A DNA stretch of 64,000 bases from JAPKZH01 sp963715635 (GCA_963715635.1 OY970261.1:4219308-4283307); one strand, 5' to 3'. Counted from the first letter of the stretch, positions 53,061 to 62,117 are shown. The notes: generated by a model from the sequence alone, not told the origin. Made by a program: numbers and translations.

Positions 53061-54659
53061 TTATTGATTCTGTCCCTTCGCATTCTCTAACAGCATAGAT
53101 TGCAGATGGGGGTCTGTGATTCTCGTCATCCGATAGATGGTCGCCCTCTTTCCGTTTTCCCCTTTCTCAGGGTTCAAAAACTCCCAAATGATTTTGCCAT
53201 CCCTTGTGATTTCAAAAACCCGCCCTTTGCTTGTTTCGGTAATCAGGGTGTTCCCGTTTGGCAATCGTTGGGCCGATCCTCCCCAATCTGTAAAGAACAG
53301 CCGCGGCTGGAACGAATGATACTCCCAGACGATCTCATTTTTTAAAGGATCAAGCTCTATAACCCGGGAATATTCTCTCCTTGTCCCATTGTCAAAAATG
53401 AGGATGTTTCCGTTTTCTAGAAATGTGGGGTTGTGCTGTCCCTCCACGGTTCCAGGCCCCCAAGTCCATCTCAGCTTCTCCTGTTCGATGTTGATGATTC
53501 CGATCAGGTCCAAATGGCTGGCCGAAATCAAAACATCCCCCTTTCTACACACCCCGCTGATATTTTTCTCTGCGATCGTAATTGTATTATTATGAAAAAC
53601 ATCAAAAGGTGTTTCTCGCCTCAGGAGGTTGCCATGGTGCAGCTTTTGCTTGACGACTCTCCATAAAAAATCTCGGGGATCGATGATTTCAGAATATATT
53701 TTAATGATGTCCAGAAGAGAGAGATTCTTTTTCAGGAGATTGAACAATGAAATATTTTTTTTCATCGTTCCGTCACTGGACAATATGACGATGTGATCAT
53801 TGATGATCGGCGCCGGAAGAAAATGAGTGAAAACGAGCTCGTCTGAACTTGCCAGCGTGTAGATGTTGTTATTTTCTGCCAGAGCAATATCGTGGTGCGT
53901 TCGCAGCTTTTGTTGCCAGAGAATATGAGAATCCCCATCGAGTCTCATCAGCATCACATCCTCGATACAGACCAACACGTCGCCGTTATCACAGGCTGTG
54001 ACAACCTGCCAGTTCGAATGAGAGTCGGGGGGAAGCCAGGCCTTAAGTTTGTTCCCTGACATGTCCAATAAATAGGCTCCTGCCTTGTAGTAGGAATTGT
54101 AAAGGTTGATGCCCGGCGCAGATAAATCCCGATGATCCTCGACAACTCCTTCTTGATTGATGTTCCTCTCGTCCGTGACATACGCGAGATAGGGCAACGA
54201 TTGGGTGGCCTCTGATTCTAAGGATGGATCCGTGAGAGGGTGCGTATAGGAATGAGATATTAGGAAAAATAAAAAAAAGAATGAACCGATTAAGGCCGTT
54301 GAGGCAACAGCATAAATTCTCCTTTGCCGGGGCTCTTTGAGTAAACTCCTTCCTATGAAGAGAACAAGGAAAAGGATTCCCAAGACAATCGAAATTTCTG
54401 CCTTTTTCAAGGCAAAAGCAACGACCAAGAGTATCCACAAGGACAGAGTGATATAATCTTTTCTAGTCGTTTTGATTATGAAAATCGTGATAAACAGAAA
54501 GGCAAACTGAGCATAGAGAATAAAAATAAAAGGGTCTGCCAGGCACCCGACCATGTATCCAAGAAATATGAAAATGATGAACGCTTTCCCAAAATCCTTC
54601 AATCCCTTTTTTTGAAACGCTCGTTCAGCCGTGGCTTGTGATGGTGCTTTTTCGGGCAA
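53061..54659 (-). CDS. membrane protein with arylsulfotransferase-like beta-propeller domain
   Basis: A 532-residue protein. The first 150 residues contain about five hydrophobic helices (FIIFIFLGYMVGCLADPFIFIL and others). The rest is a propeller-like domain similar to arylsulfate sulfotransferases: LLDMSGNKLKAW, THHDIALAENNNIYTLAS, a second His in FDVFHNNTI, and QHNPTFLENGNILIFDNG followed by SRVIELDPLKNEIVWEY. The PAPS-independent enzymes of this family move sulfuryl groups between phenols. Whether this membrane version is active is unclear; the conserved His residues argue for it. The start is TTG after ggaggg. Codon use is more AT-rich than that of neighbours to the right. Confidence 0.7.
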   Translation of the reverse strand: MPEKAPSQATAERAFQKKGLKDFGKAFIIFIFLGYMVGCLADPFIFILYAQFAFLFITIFIIKTTRKDYITLSLWILLVVAFALKKAEISIVLGILFLVLFIGRSLLKEPRQRRIYAVASTALIGSFFFLFFLISHSYTHPLTDPSLESEATQSLPYLAYVTDERNINQEGVVEDHRDLSAPGINLYNSYYKAGAYLLDMSGNKLKAWLPPDSHSNWQVVTACDNGDVLVCIEDVMLMRLDGDSHILWQQKLRTHHDIALAENNNIYTLASSDELVFTHFLPAPIINDHIVILSSDGTMKKNISLFNLLKKNLSLLDIIKIYSEIIDPRDFLWRVVKQKLHHGNLLRRETPFDVFHNNTITIAEKNISGVCRKGDVLISASHLDLIGIINIEQEKLRWTWGPGTVEGQHNPTFLENGNILIFDNGTRREYSRVIELDPLKNEIVWEYHSFQPRLFFTDWGGSAQRLPNGNTLITETSKGRVFEITRDGKIIWEFLNPEKGENGKRATIYRMTRITDPHLQSMLLENAKGQNQ

Positions 54660-54873
54660 GTTAAGGCTCCCTCCGCTCTTGATGAGTAGGGATACGCTTT
54701 TTTAGCTTGCGCGAGTCGGATGCCTGTCTCAATCGGGTTCTTTCCAAAAAAATCCTAACCTCTTTTAGACAATTTTTTCGGGAATTGCTTGGATTTATGA
54801 ATAAATAATTTCGTCAAGCTCTTTTTGGGCTTTGAATTGGGGAGAGCCTGCTCTTTTAGTGGGAAAAAAGAAC

Positions 54874-54925
54874 TGACCCGTATAGGACTCGAACCTATAA
54901 CCCGCGGATTGAGAGTCCGCTGCCT
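54874..54925 (-). other. tRNA 3' half (anticodon CUC, Glu-like), probable attachment-site remnant
   Basis: Read on the minus strand, the segment gives an anticodon arm (GCGGA stem, loop CTCTCAA, TCCGC), a short variable region, a TpsiC arm (ATAGG-TTCGAGT-CCTAT) and a 3' acceptor strand ACGGGTC plus A. The 5' half, which should start GACCCGT, is absent; the recombinase gene lies there instead. A tRNA 3' half next to an integrase gene is the usual footprint of site-specific integration. Confidence 0.75.
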
Positions 54926-54932
54926 GAACTTA

Positions 54933-55784
54933 TTAATTATAGAGAATAGAAGGATTTACTGGCTTCGGGATTGAAACCGTGTTGACTTTTTGACGGGTAG
55001 GATTGAGGATCTCGGCCAGCCGCTCGACCGCTCGCCGCATATTCTCCGTCGTCGGATGAGCGTATCGCATGGTCATTTGAATTGAAGCATGACCCAGGAT
55101 TTTCGAAACCGTCACGAGGTCTACGCCAGCCTCGATCATCTTACTGGCCGCTGTATGCCGGAGATCATGTAGGCGGAGCCCCTTAATCTCAGCTCGTCGG
55201 CAGGCTGCCCGGAGCGCCGTCTTGATATCCTTGATATGATCTTTGGTCTCGGGATTAAAGAATACAAATTCCGAATCCCTCGGCCGCGCGCGGAGAGCCT
55301 CGAGTACGGCCGCGTTCATCGGAACCTTCCGGGACCTCCCGCTTTTCGAATCTTCGATAAGGATATACTCGCGCGCGAACTCGATGTTTTTCCATTTCAG
55401 GCTGAGGATCTCGTTCCTCCTCATCCCGGTATGAAGAGCGACAATCAAGATCGGCCGGATGGAAGGGGCGGCGTTTTCGACAAGGCTCAGAGCTTCAGCG
55501 GCGCTAAGGATCCGCTCACGCGGATTGCTTTCCTTGAACTTCCGAACCCTCCGGATAGGATTATTTTCTAGTCTTCCCCATTCGACCGCCTTATTGAACA
55601 CGGTTTTTAAACAGGCCAATTCCCTATTAACCGTCGCGGGAGAAATCAACGTTTTTTTCTTAGCCCTGAATCGAACGACAGTCTCGCCTTTCCGCTGTGC
55701 CTTAAACCGCTCAACTTCTTCGGCGCCGATGTCCAGGCCCCCAACCTTGAATTCAACGTCACCATTCGTCATCGTGCAGGTCAA
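54933..55784 (-). CDS. tyrosine recombinase/integrase with replaced N-terminus
   Basis: A 283-residue open frame whose residues from about 22 onward are a phage-type tyrosine integrase: core-binding helices (SPATVNRELACLKTVFNKAVEWG) and a catalytic domain with Arg in ALHTGMRRNEIL, HDLRHTAASKM, LGHASIQMTM and the nucleophile Tyr in RYAHP. The usual arm-binding domain and first part of the core-binding domain (about 60-80 residues) are missing. The first 20 residues instead align with the C-terminus of the small barrel protein encoded at 41.2 kb. The gene is therefore probably a chimera created by a deletion and likely inactive, although its catalytic residues are intact. It abuts the tRNA remnant. 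Confidence 0.8.
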   Translation of the reverse strand: MTCTMTNGDVEFKVGGLDIGAEEVERFKAQRKGETVVRFRAKKKTLISPATVNRELACLKTVFNKAVEWGRLENNPIRRVRKFKESNPRERILSAAEALSLVENAAPSIRPILIVALHTGMRRNEILSLKWKNIEFAREYILIEDSKSGRSRKVPMNAAVLEALRARPRDSEFVFFNPETKDHIKDIKTALRAACRRAEIKGLRLHDLRHTAASKMIEAGVDLVTVSKILGHASIQMTMRYAHPTTENMRRAVERLAEILNPTRQKVNTVSIPKPVNPSILYN

Positions 55785-56248
55785 CTAATTGAGGAAGAGC
55801 TCCACCCCAACCTTCGCGCTTACCTGGTACATCCCCCCGCCGTGGCGATGAAACCGATCCCGCTTTTCGACGTCGTCCCCAGCGATGCGTCTTCCTTGAA
55901 GAACACCATCTGCGCTCCCGCCCCGATGTGGAACCGGAGCTTCGCACCGTACGGGATCTCATATCGCAGTCCCGCGCTTATCGGAATGATCGAGACCCTC
56001 GTCTCTTCGTTCGTGATCGCGAGCGTCCCGGTCTTGTGTAAATAGTCCAGCCCCGCCCAGATCGAAAGGTTCTTGGCGATACCTACCCCCCCTTCCAACC
56101 CGAACTTCACTGCGCTCCCGTAGACGTCCTGAAAATTCGCGTCCTCCGATGAATAGTACGCTCCCTTCACTTCGATTCGATACTCCGCCGCTAAGGCTAC
56201 GCTTCCCAGCAGCCATACGCCAAGGACGATTAAAGCTGCTTTTTTCAT
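55722..56248 (-). pseudogene. decayed small outer-membrane beta-barrel gene
   Basis: Starting at ATG 56248 after gaggagggg, the product has a signal peptide (ALIVLGVWLLGSVALAA) and aligns along its length with the barrel protein at 41183-41725 (for example VYGSAVKFGLEGGVGIAKNLSIWAGLDYL, GLRYEIPYG). After GIGFIATAGG the frame is lost in a run of six Cs on the plus strand (55833-55838). One base inserted restores the alignment through GVELFLN, interrupted by a TAG at 55787-55785 where the paralogue has Tyr. Similarity then continues into the first codons of the integrase frame (DVEFKVGGLDIGA). So the gene has a frameshift, a nonsense codon and a lost end. Confidence 0.65.
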
Positions 56249-56259
56249 CGTTCCCCTCC

Positions 56260-56385
56260 TCACTGGATCGTGACCACGGCCATGTCGCTCTCCCAGCCCA
56301 AACTATTGACCGCTGTCACCCCAAACTCGTAGGACGTCGTCTTCTGAAGCTTCCGGACAAGATACTCATACGTCCCCGCCGCAGG
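56260..56385 (-). pseudogene. C-terminal remnant of a metzincin-type protease gene
   Basis: The minus-strand frame ending TGA at 56262-56260 encodes about 40 residues, GTYEYLVRKLQKTTSYEF followed by GVTAVNSLGWESDMAVVTIQ. They match the fibronectin-like tail of the protease at 39.3-41.16 kb (FECRYRKVSKDKEYIYWIVAVN...). The stop lies 11 bases before the barrel pseudogene start, mirroring the intact protease-barrel pair. Everything upstream of the tail is missing, replaced by the diacylglycerol-kinase fragment. Confidence 0.65.
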
Positions 56386-56572
56386 CCACGGGCACCTCAT
56401 CGGGGGAAAGGGCCTCGAGATGGCGACGCATGTCGTCCCGAGTGCGGACGATGGCGATCTCGCCCTGGAGAGCCGGTCCGGCAGGCCGCGCCAACGCCTC
56501 TTTGAGGCGCTCCACGGCTTTCCCGGACCGGGCCCGGGGATTGACCAGGAAACGATATCGGAAGTCGTTCAA
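56366..56572 (-). pseudogene. N-terminal fragment of a diacylglycerol-kinase-family gene
   Basis: From a TTG at 56572 the frame encodes 68 residues beginning LNDFRYRFLVNPRARSGKAV and ending VPVACGGDV before a stop. This is the opening of the DAGK/sphingosine-kinase catalytic domain. The ATP-binding GGDGT motif is cut right after GGD, and the remaining 220 or so residues are absent. The break coincides with the junction to the protease tail. Confidence 0.7.
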
Positions 56573-56672
56573 GCCGCCCTTCAAATCCCCGCGAAGCGAC
56601 CGTGTTCTCCGTCTCCGGCTCGATCCGCCTTCCCAACGTAGCACGTCATCGCCGGCCTTTTCAAGCCGTTCA

Positions 56673-56701
56673 TTGACTTCCCTAAGCCAATTTGCTATTC
56701 T
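56673..56701 (+). promoter_or_regulatory. probable promoter of the TRAP transporter operon
   Basis: TTGACT (56673-56678) and TATTCT (56696-56701) with a 17-base spacer. Transcription would start near 56708. A tRNA- or phage-derived origin is not suggested. Confidence 0.5.
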
Positions 56702-56795
56702 GAGGCCATAAAAAAGGGGAAACTTGTTAGCCGCCGAGCGCTCAGCCAGCCGTTGGGAGATCATCGCGCCCCGCGAGTTCCGATTGGCCGTTCGA

Positions 56796-57755
56796 ATGCG
56801 GCGGCTTGGACTGCTGATGGCCGCGGGTTGGCTGATCGCGTTCGCCTCCTGCTCGATCCAGAGCATGGCCATGAAGGAGACCGCCGACGCGCTCAGCGCA
56901 CCTTCCGGGGTAAATACGTTCACCAGCGACAACGATCCCGAGCTCGTCGGCGAGGCCCTGCCTTTCGCCCTCAAGTTCTATGAATCCCTCCTCGCGTCTC
57001 AGCCCGAGCATGAAGGATTGCGCCTCCGGACGGGAAGCCTCTACGTCATATACGCCAGGGCGTTCGTGCAAACCCCTGGCGACCTGACCCCGCGTTCCCA
57101 GGCCGAGGCCAAAAAAGCCTTCCTCAACCGGGCCAAGAACCTCTATTTACGCGGACGCGATATCCTTCTCCAGGGGCTGGAAAAAAGGAACCCGCGCCTG
57201 CAGCAGTATTGGCGGCAGCGGCGATACAAGGAGGCCGCGGCGCCCTTCAGGCGGCAGGACGTCCCAGCCCTGTTCTGGACGGCCGCCGGTTGGATCGCCG
57301 CCTATGCCGTCGATCCCTTCGATATCAAGCTCGGGTTGACGCTCCCGCAGGCGGCCTCCCTGATGGAGCGTGTCCTCGAGCTGGACCCGGGATTCGGAGA
57401 CGGCGCCGTCCACAATTTCTATGTCCTCTATTACGGCTCTCTCCCCGATTATATGGGCGGCGACCTGGGCAAAGCGCGGGAGCACTTCCGGCTGGCCCTC
57501 GAGGCGGCCGGGAACCGCGACACCTCTCCCTATCTCGCCCTGGCCACGACCGTCGTCGTCAAGGAACAGAAGGTCGAGGAGTTCCGCGACCTCCTCGGCC
57601 GGGTGCTGGCCTTCGACCCGGACTCGGCCCCGGAGAATCGGCTCGCCAACGTCATCAACCGGAGGAAGGCGCGGTGGCTTCTGGACCATCTCGACGACTT
57701 CTTCATCCTGGTCGAGAAGGAGGGGGCGACCGCAGCGGAAAGGAGGTCGGGATGA
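56796..57755 (+). CDS. TRAP-transporter-associated TatT-type TPR lipoprotein
   Basis: A 319-residue protein of the TRAP-associated TatT family. The ATG at 56796 directly precedes a lipoprotein signal (LGLLMAAGWLIAFASC), so a Cys near residue 19 would be lipidated. A TTG at 56724 has a better Shine-Dalgarno (aaaagggg) but would give an odd 24-residue extension. The body is helical, with TPR-like repeats (ALPFALKFYESLLASQPEHEGLRLRTG, AREHFRLALEAAGNRDTSPYLAL). In spirochaetes TatT trimers partner the solute-binding protein. It overlaps the DctP gene (ATGA), so the products are made together. Confidence 0.82.
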   Translation: MRRLGLLMAAGWLIAFASCSIQSMAMKETADALSAPSGVNTFTSDNDPELVGEALPFALKFYESLLASQPEHEGLRLRTGSLYVIYARAFVQTPGDLTPRSQAEAKKAFLNRAKNLYLRGRDILLQGLEKRNPRLQQYWRQRRYKEAAAPFRRQDVPALFWTAAGWIAAYAVDPFDIKLGLTLPQAASLMERVLELDPGFGDGAVHNFYVLYYGSLPDYMGGDLGKAREHFRLALEAAGNRDTSPYLALATTVVVKEQKVEEFRDLLGRVLAFDPDSAPENRLANVINRRKARWLLDHLDDFFILVEKEGATAAERRSG

Positions 57756-58756
57756 ACATCCTTCGGCGGCTGGGTCCGCTCGTTCTGGCGCTCCTCGTTC
57801 TGGGGGGGAGCCTTCGGGCGACGGTCATCAAGATCGGCACCATTCTGCCCGAGCATTCGCCCTGGGACAACGCGCTCAACGACATCGCCTCGGAGTGGTT
57901 CAAGATCTCGAACGGCACGGTCGTCCTCAAGATCTACCCCGGGGGCGTCGCCGGCGGCGAGCAGGAAATGCTGCGCATGATACGGCTCGGGACCCTTGAC
58001 GGCGTCGTCGTCACCAATTTAGGCGTCACCCGTCTCAATCCCAACCTGTATGTCCTGAACATCCCCTTTCTCTTCCATTCACGGGAGGAATTCGAATATC
58101 TCATAGCGCGGATGGAGCCCGCGTTCGTCAAGCCGCTCGAGGATAAGGGGATCAAGGTGGTCCTGAGGGTGCTCGCCGGCTGGCTCTATTTCTTCGCCAA
58201 GGAACCATTCGTATACCCCGAGGACTTCAAAAAGTTCCGCATCTCGCTCGTCAGCGGCGAGCCGGGGCTGGAGGAGGCCTTCAAGGCCATGGGCTACCGG
58301 GTCATCCCCATCGAGGTCAAGGATATGATGATGGCCCTTCAGAGCGGCATGGTCTCGGCGATTTATTTCCCGCCTCTCATCGCCGCCTCGGCCCAGTTCT
58401 TCGCCCTGGCCCCGCACATGTTGAACCTGCCGGCGTCCGTCATGGTCGGCTGGTTCCTGCTCAACGGATCGGCCTGGGAGCGGATCCCGGTCGCCTATCG
58501 CGAGCCGATGGAAAAGGCCGTCCTCAAGGCTACGGAGGGTCTGCTCAAGAAAACGGACGAGCTCGAGGCCGAGGTCCTCAAGGTGATGAAGGATAACGGG
58601 CTCGTCGTCCATGAAGCGCCCGCCGACGCCTGGGACAGGTGGCGGGTGCTTTCCTTGAAAGCCATCGACAAGATGGTCGGCGCGGCGTATCCGAAGGAAA
58701 TCTACGACCAGGCCGTCGCCCTTCTCGAGGAGTACCGCAAGTCGCATGGCCGGTAG
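57752..58756 (+). CDS. dctP: TRAP transporter solute-binding protein (DctP-type)
   Basis: A 334-residue exported binding protein. The signal peptide (LVLALLVLGGSLRA) precedes VIKIGTILPEHSPWDNALNDI, the typical opening of DctP-family receptors; further landmarks are IYPGGVAGGEQEMLRMIRLGTLDGV and FRISLVSGEPGLEEAFKAMGY. An aaaggagg site precedes the start, which overlaps the TatT stop. The usual substrate-clamping Arg region is not obvious, so the ligand is uncertain; TatT-linked systems may handle hydrophobic acids. The stop overlaps the permease start by 11 bases. Confidence 0.92.
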   Translation: MNILRRLGPLVLALLVLGGSLRATVIKIGTILPEHSPWDNALNDIASEWFKISNGTVVLKIYPGGVAGGEQEMLRMIRLGTLDGVVVTNLGVTRLNPNLYVLNIPFLFHSREEFEYLIARMEPAFVKPLEDKGIKVVLRVLAGWLYFFAKEPFVYPEDFKKFRISLVSGEPGLEEAFKAMGYRVIPIEVKDMMMALQSGMVSAIYFPPLIAASAQFFALAPHMLNLPASVMVGWFLLNGSAWERIPVAYREPMEKAVLKATEGLLKKTDELEAEVLKVMKDNGLVVHEAPADAWDRWRVLSLKAIDKMVGAAYPKEIYDQAVALLEEYRKSHGR

Positions 58757-60941
58757 GATCGTCCGCCGACTTTACGCGGCCGAAATTGCCGCCGCCGACC
58801 TTTCCCTCTATCTCCTCGTCCTCGTTCCGGCGCTGGAGGTCATCGTCCGCATATCCTTCGCGTCCTCGCTGCCGAATTCAAACGATTACACCAAGCACCT
58901 AGTTCTGGTGGCCGCGTTCCTCGCCGGAGCCGTGACCTCCCGGCGGAATCAGCATCTCGCCTTGGCCCTCAAGCTGCCGTTCAGGGACCCCTTGGGAGAG
59001 ACCGTCGGGACGGTCGTCGTGGTCTTCGGCTGCGGCCTCGGCTTTGCCCTGGCCTGGAGTTCGCTGGCCTTCGTCCTCCAGGGATTCGAGAGCGGCCAGA
59101 AGATCGGTTTCTTGCCTCTTCAACTCGTCGTATCCGTGATGGTCCTGGGCTACCTCCTGATCGCCGTCCGCTTCGTCACCGGGCTCAAGGGCGGAAAGCG
59201 CAAGGCCCTGGGGCTTGCGATTGGGGTGATCCTCGGGACCGTCCTCTCTTTCAGTTCCGTCGTTAAGGTTGTCACCGTCGTGTTCGGGTCCTTACCCCCG
59301 TTCCTGGCCGCCGTCGAGAAGCCGCTGGCGGCGTTCGTCTCCCAGGCCGGGACTCCTCTGATCGTCGCCCTGATCGTCTCCGCGCTGTTCAACATGCCAA
59401 TCTTCGCTGTCTTGGGCGGCTGTGCCTACCTGTTGTTCGCGCGTCAGTCCCTATCGCTCGAAATCGTCCCCAGCAAGGCCTACGCCATGCTGACCGGATT
59501 CTCGATCGCCGCCATCCCGCTCTTCACACTGACCGGGTTTCTCCTTTCGGAGAGCCGGGCGGGAGAACGGCTCGTGCGATTGTTCAAGTCCTTGTTCGCC
59601 TGGTTCCCGGGAGGCATGGCCGTGATGGCCGTCCTCGTCTGTGCTTTTTTCACGACGTTCACCGGCGCTTCGGGCGTGACGATCGTCGCTCTGGGAGGCC
59701 TTCTCTTCTATATTCTGACGGGCGCCGGCTACGGCCGGGGGTTCACGGTGGGCCTCCTGACCGCCTCGGGGAGCATCGGCCTCCTGTTCCCGCCCAGCCT
59801 GCCCGTGATCATCTACGGCGTCTCTTCCCGGATCAGCATCAAAGAGATGTTCAAGGGCGGGCTGCTTCCCGGGGTCGCGTTCGTCCTGGCCATGGTCGCG
59901 ATCTCCGTGATTTACGCCGCAAGGAAGCAGGTCGAACGCCAGCCCTTCGAGCTCAGGGAGGCGCTCACGGGCCTGCGGGAATCGATCTGGGAACTCCTGC
60001 TGCCGGTTCTCGTCTTTCTCGGGTATTTCGGGGCCCGGCCGGGCTTTGTCCACAGGCTGGCGATCTTCATCATCTTCATCCTGACGCTCGAGCACTTGAT
60101 CGGCAAAGACCCCGAGGCGCGGACAAGTCCGGCCGCCGTGCGTGCCCTGGGATTCACGGTAACCGCCGCCTTTGTCCCCTTGATGATGTGGCCGGGGCAT
60201 TCCTGGCTTCTCGTCGCGTGTGCGGTGGGAGCCGCCGCCGTTGTCCGGTACGTATTGAACGGTTCGAGTCCTGATGGGCGGCCCGTGCCCGGCCGGCTGA
60301 AGGAGGCCTTATCGTACATCATGACGGCCCTGGGTGTCCTGGCCCTCCTTACGGCAGCCGCGGCGGCGGCCCTGACCCTCGTCGAGAGCGCGGCCGTGGC
60401 CGCCCTCTACACGCTGGTCATCCAGGTCCTCGTCCATAGGGACCTGAAGATTCGGGATATCCCCAAGGTTTCGGAAAAGTGCCTTCCCATCATCGGCGGG
60501 ACCCTGACGATCCTGGCGTTGGCCTATGCCCTGTCGTACTACATCGTCAACGCCGAGATCCCGATGAAGCTGACCGCCTGGGTGCTCGGCGCGGTTTCTT
60601 CGAGATATCTTTTTCTCTTTCTCCTGAACCTTGTCCTGCTCGTCGTCGGCTGCTTCATGGACATCTATTCGGCCACTCTCGTCGTCGTGCCGCTGATCAT
60701 CCCGCTGGGCCAGATTTTTCACATCCACCCCGTGCATCTCGGCATCATCTTCCTAGCCAACATGGAGCTCGGCTATCTGACGCCGCCCGTCGGGCTCAAC
60801 CTGTACCTGTCGTCCTACCGCTTCGGCGAGTCGATCATCGGGGTTTATAAGGACATCCGGGTCTTCCTGGCCGTGCATATCGCCACGGTCCTGCTCATCA
60901 CCTACCTGCCGTTTTTGACCCTGGCCTTTCTGGCCAAGTGA
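58746..60941 (+). CDS. TRAP transporter fused small/large permease (DctQM)
   Basis: A 731-residue inner-membrane protein with about 17 helices. Residues 10-200 match the DctQ small subunit (LYLLVLVPALEVIVRISF, RRNQHLALALKLPF). The rest matches the DctM large subunit, with the GASGVTIVALGGLLFYILTGAGYGRGF and GSIGLLFPPSLPVIIYG re-entrant loops and a mirror motif NMELGYLTPPVGLNLYLSSYRFG near the end. It would import its substrate with sodium. Q and M are fused here, unlike the classical DctPQM system. It completes a tightly overlapping TatT-DctP-DctQM operon. Confidence 0.92.
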   Translation: MAGRIVRRLYAAEIAAADLSLYLLVLVPALEVIVRISFASSLPNSNDYTKHLVLVAAFLAGAVTSRRNQHLALALKLPFRDPLGETVGTVVVVFGCGLGFALAWSSLAFVLQGFESGQKIGFLPLQLVVSVMVLGYLLIAVRFVTGLKGGKRKALGLAIGVILGTVLSFSSVVKVVTVVFGSLPPFLAAVEKPLAAFVSQAGTPLIVALIVSALFNMPIFAVLGGCAYLLFARQSLSLEIVPSKAYAMLTGFSIAAIPLFTLTGFLLSESRAGERLVRLFKSLFAWFPGGMAVMAVLVCAFFTTFTGASGVTIVALGGLLFYILTGAGYGRGFTVGLLTASGSIGLLFPPSLPVIIYGVSSRISIKEMFKGGLLPGVAFVLAMVAISVIYAARKQVERQPFELREALTGLRESIWELLLPVLVFLGYFGARPGFVHRLAIFIIFILTLEHLIGKDPEARTSPAAVRALGFTVTAAFVPLMMWPGHSWLLVACAVGAAAVVRYVLNGSSPDGRPVPGRLKEALSYIMTALGVLALLTAAAAAALTLVESAAVAALYTLVIQVLVHRDLKIRDIPKVSEKCLPIIGGTLTILALAYALSYYIVNAEIPMKLTAWVLGAVSSRYLFLFLLNLVLLVVGCFMDIYSATLVVVPLIIPLGQIFHIHPVHLGIIFLANMELGYLTPPVGLNLYLSSYRFGESIIGVYKDIRVFLAVHIATVLLITYLPFLTLAFLAK

Positions 60942-60953
60942 CGAGGGCCGGGT

Positions 60954-62117
60954 CTATTCCGGAGGAGAATAGCCCAGCCTTTCGATGGCGAATCGCCAGC
61001 GCCGGGAGATCCGGTCAACGGTCTCCGAGCTCACCGTGTACCGGTTCTTCTCGTAGCCTGCCTGCGAGGCGAGATATTTCTCGAACCTGTCCTTGGCCCT
61101 CTCGAAACCGGGGAGACGGAGCCGCCGGTAGATCCCTTCCACGGCCGCCAGGGGATCCTTTTCGAATTCCTCAAACCGGATTTCCACCAGATTCTCGGGC
61201 GGGATGGACCCCCTGTCCTTCCAGTAGGCACGCATCATCTTCTCGTAGATCGCGAGGACGTTGTCCTCGATCTCCTCCGTCGCCACCCGCTCCAATTGGA
61301 ACGCCCCGATCATCCGGGAGAACGTGTACAAGAGGGAGGGATAAATGACGTACGGATTCCGGTAAAGGAAAACGAACCCGGCGTCGGGGAACATTTCAAG
61401 CAGGGCGGGGATCCTCGCCGTGTTCAAAGGATTCTTGACGACCAGTCGCCTTCCCCCCTTGATGAGGGTCGCTTTTTTCAGGACCCTGAGATAGACCCGC
61501 TTCCAGGCGTCCAGGACGTCGCCGCAGCCGTCCTCGAAGGACAGCATGTCGAAGAGCGAGGCCATCCTCCGGGGCAGCGAATAGCCGATATAGAAAGAAT
61601 AGGGGGAGAGATTGGCCGTGGCGTACTCCTCTTCCTGCGGATACTCGAGGGCCATGGCCATGTTGTCCATGGGTCTTTTCTTGGGCAGCAACCTTTGGAA
61701 TATCGGATAAAGGACTTTGGCGCCTTCGATGCAAAGGTCCGGACAAAAGGCCTGAAGCGTCGAGACAAAGCCCAGGCCGGGGTCCTGGGCCATCAAGTTA
61801 TGGAGATAGGTCGTCCCGCTTCTCCAGGTCCCGATGATAAAGATGGGGGCGTCCCGAACCTCGGTCTTTTCGACCGCGCCCGCCCACTTCGAGACCTCGA
61901 GGAGGCGAAAGGGAGTCAAAACGAGGTTCGAGAGAATGATGTTGAGGGCCCTCAAAAGGAACCGGCCGTCGACGCCCCCGTTGCCCCACAACAGCTTGAG
62001 CGTATTCGACAGCGCACCGGTGGCCAGGGGGTGCCCCAGGGATCTGTGCTCGTTCCTATTTTTCGCGGCGGATCCTCCGAGGTTCGGGATGAGAGGACCC
62101 GGGCCGCGAGACAACAT
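60954..62117 (-). CDS. sulfotransferase family protein
   Basis: A 387-residue sulfotransferase-type protein. The 5'-phosphosulfate loop is IIGTWRSGTTYLHNLMAQDPG, and a second PAPS-binding region is VFLYRNPYVIYPSLLYTFSRMIG with RLVVKNPLNTARIPALLE before it. It probably transfers sulfate from PAPS to a lipid or glycan. The start is uncertain: ATG 62117 is used because it falls after the hydrolase stop at 62200; earlier in-frame starts would overlap that gene and lack homology. It is the third gene of a minus-strand operon and converges with the TRAP permease gene 12 bases away. Confidence 0.82.
   Translation of the reverse strand: MLSRGPGPLIPNLGGSAAKNRNEHRSLGHPLATGALSNTLKLLWGNGGVDGRFLLRALNIILSNLVLTPFRLLEVSKWAGAVEKTEVRDAPIFIIGTWRSGTTYLHNLMAQDPGLGFVSTLQAFCPDLCIEGAKVLYPIFQRLLPKKRPMDNMAMALEYPQEEEYATANLSPYSFYIGYSLPRRMASLFDMLSFEDGCGDVLDAWKRVYLRVLKKATLIKGGRRLVVKNPLNTARIPALLEMFPDAGFVFLYRNPYVIYPSLLYTFSRMIGAFQLERVATEEIEDNVLAIYEKMMRAYWKDRGSIPPENLVEIRFEEFEKDPLAAVEGIYRRLRLPGFERAKDRFEKYLASQAGYEKNRYTVSSETVDRISRRWRFAIERLGYSPPE

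Noticed and set aside
54874..54925. Complete tRNA-Glu gene
   Set aside because: Only the anticodon, TpsiC and 3' acceptor parts exist; the D arm and 5' acceptor strand are absent.
57209..57751. Extension of the DctP frame upstream into the TatT gene
   Set aside because: The extension is Arg- and Gly-rich without homology; the ATG at 57752 has a strong Shine-Dalgarno and starts a signal peptide.
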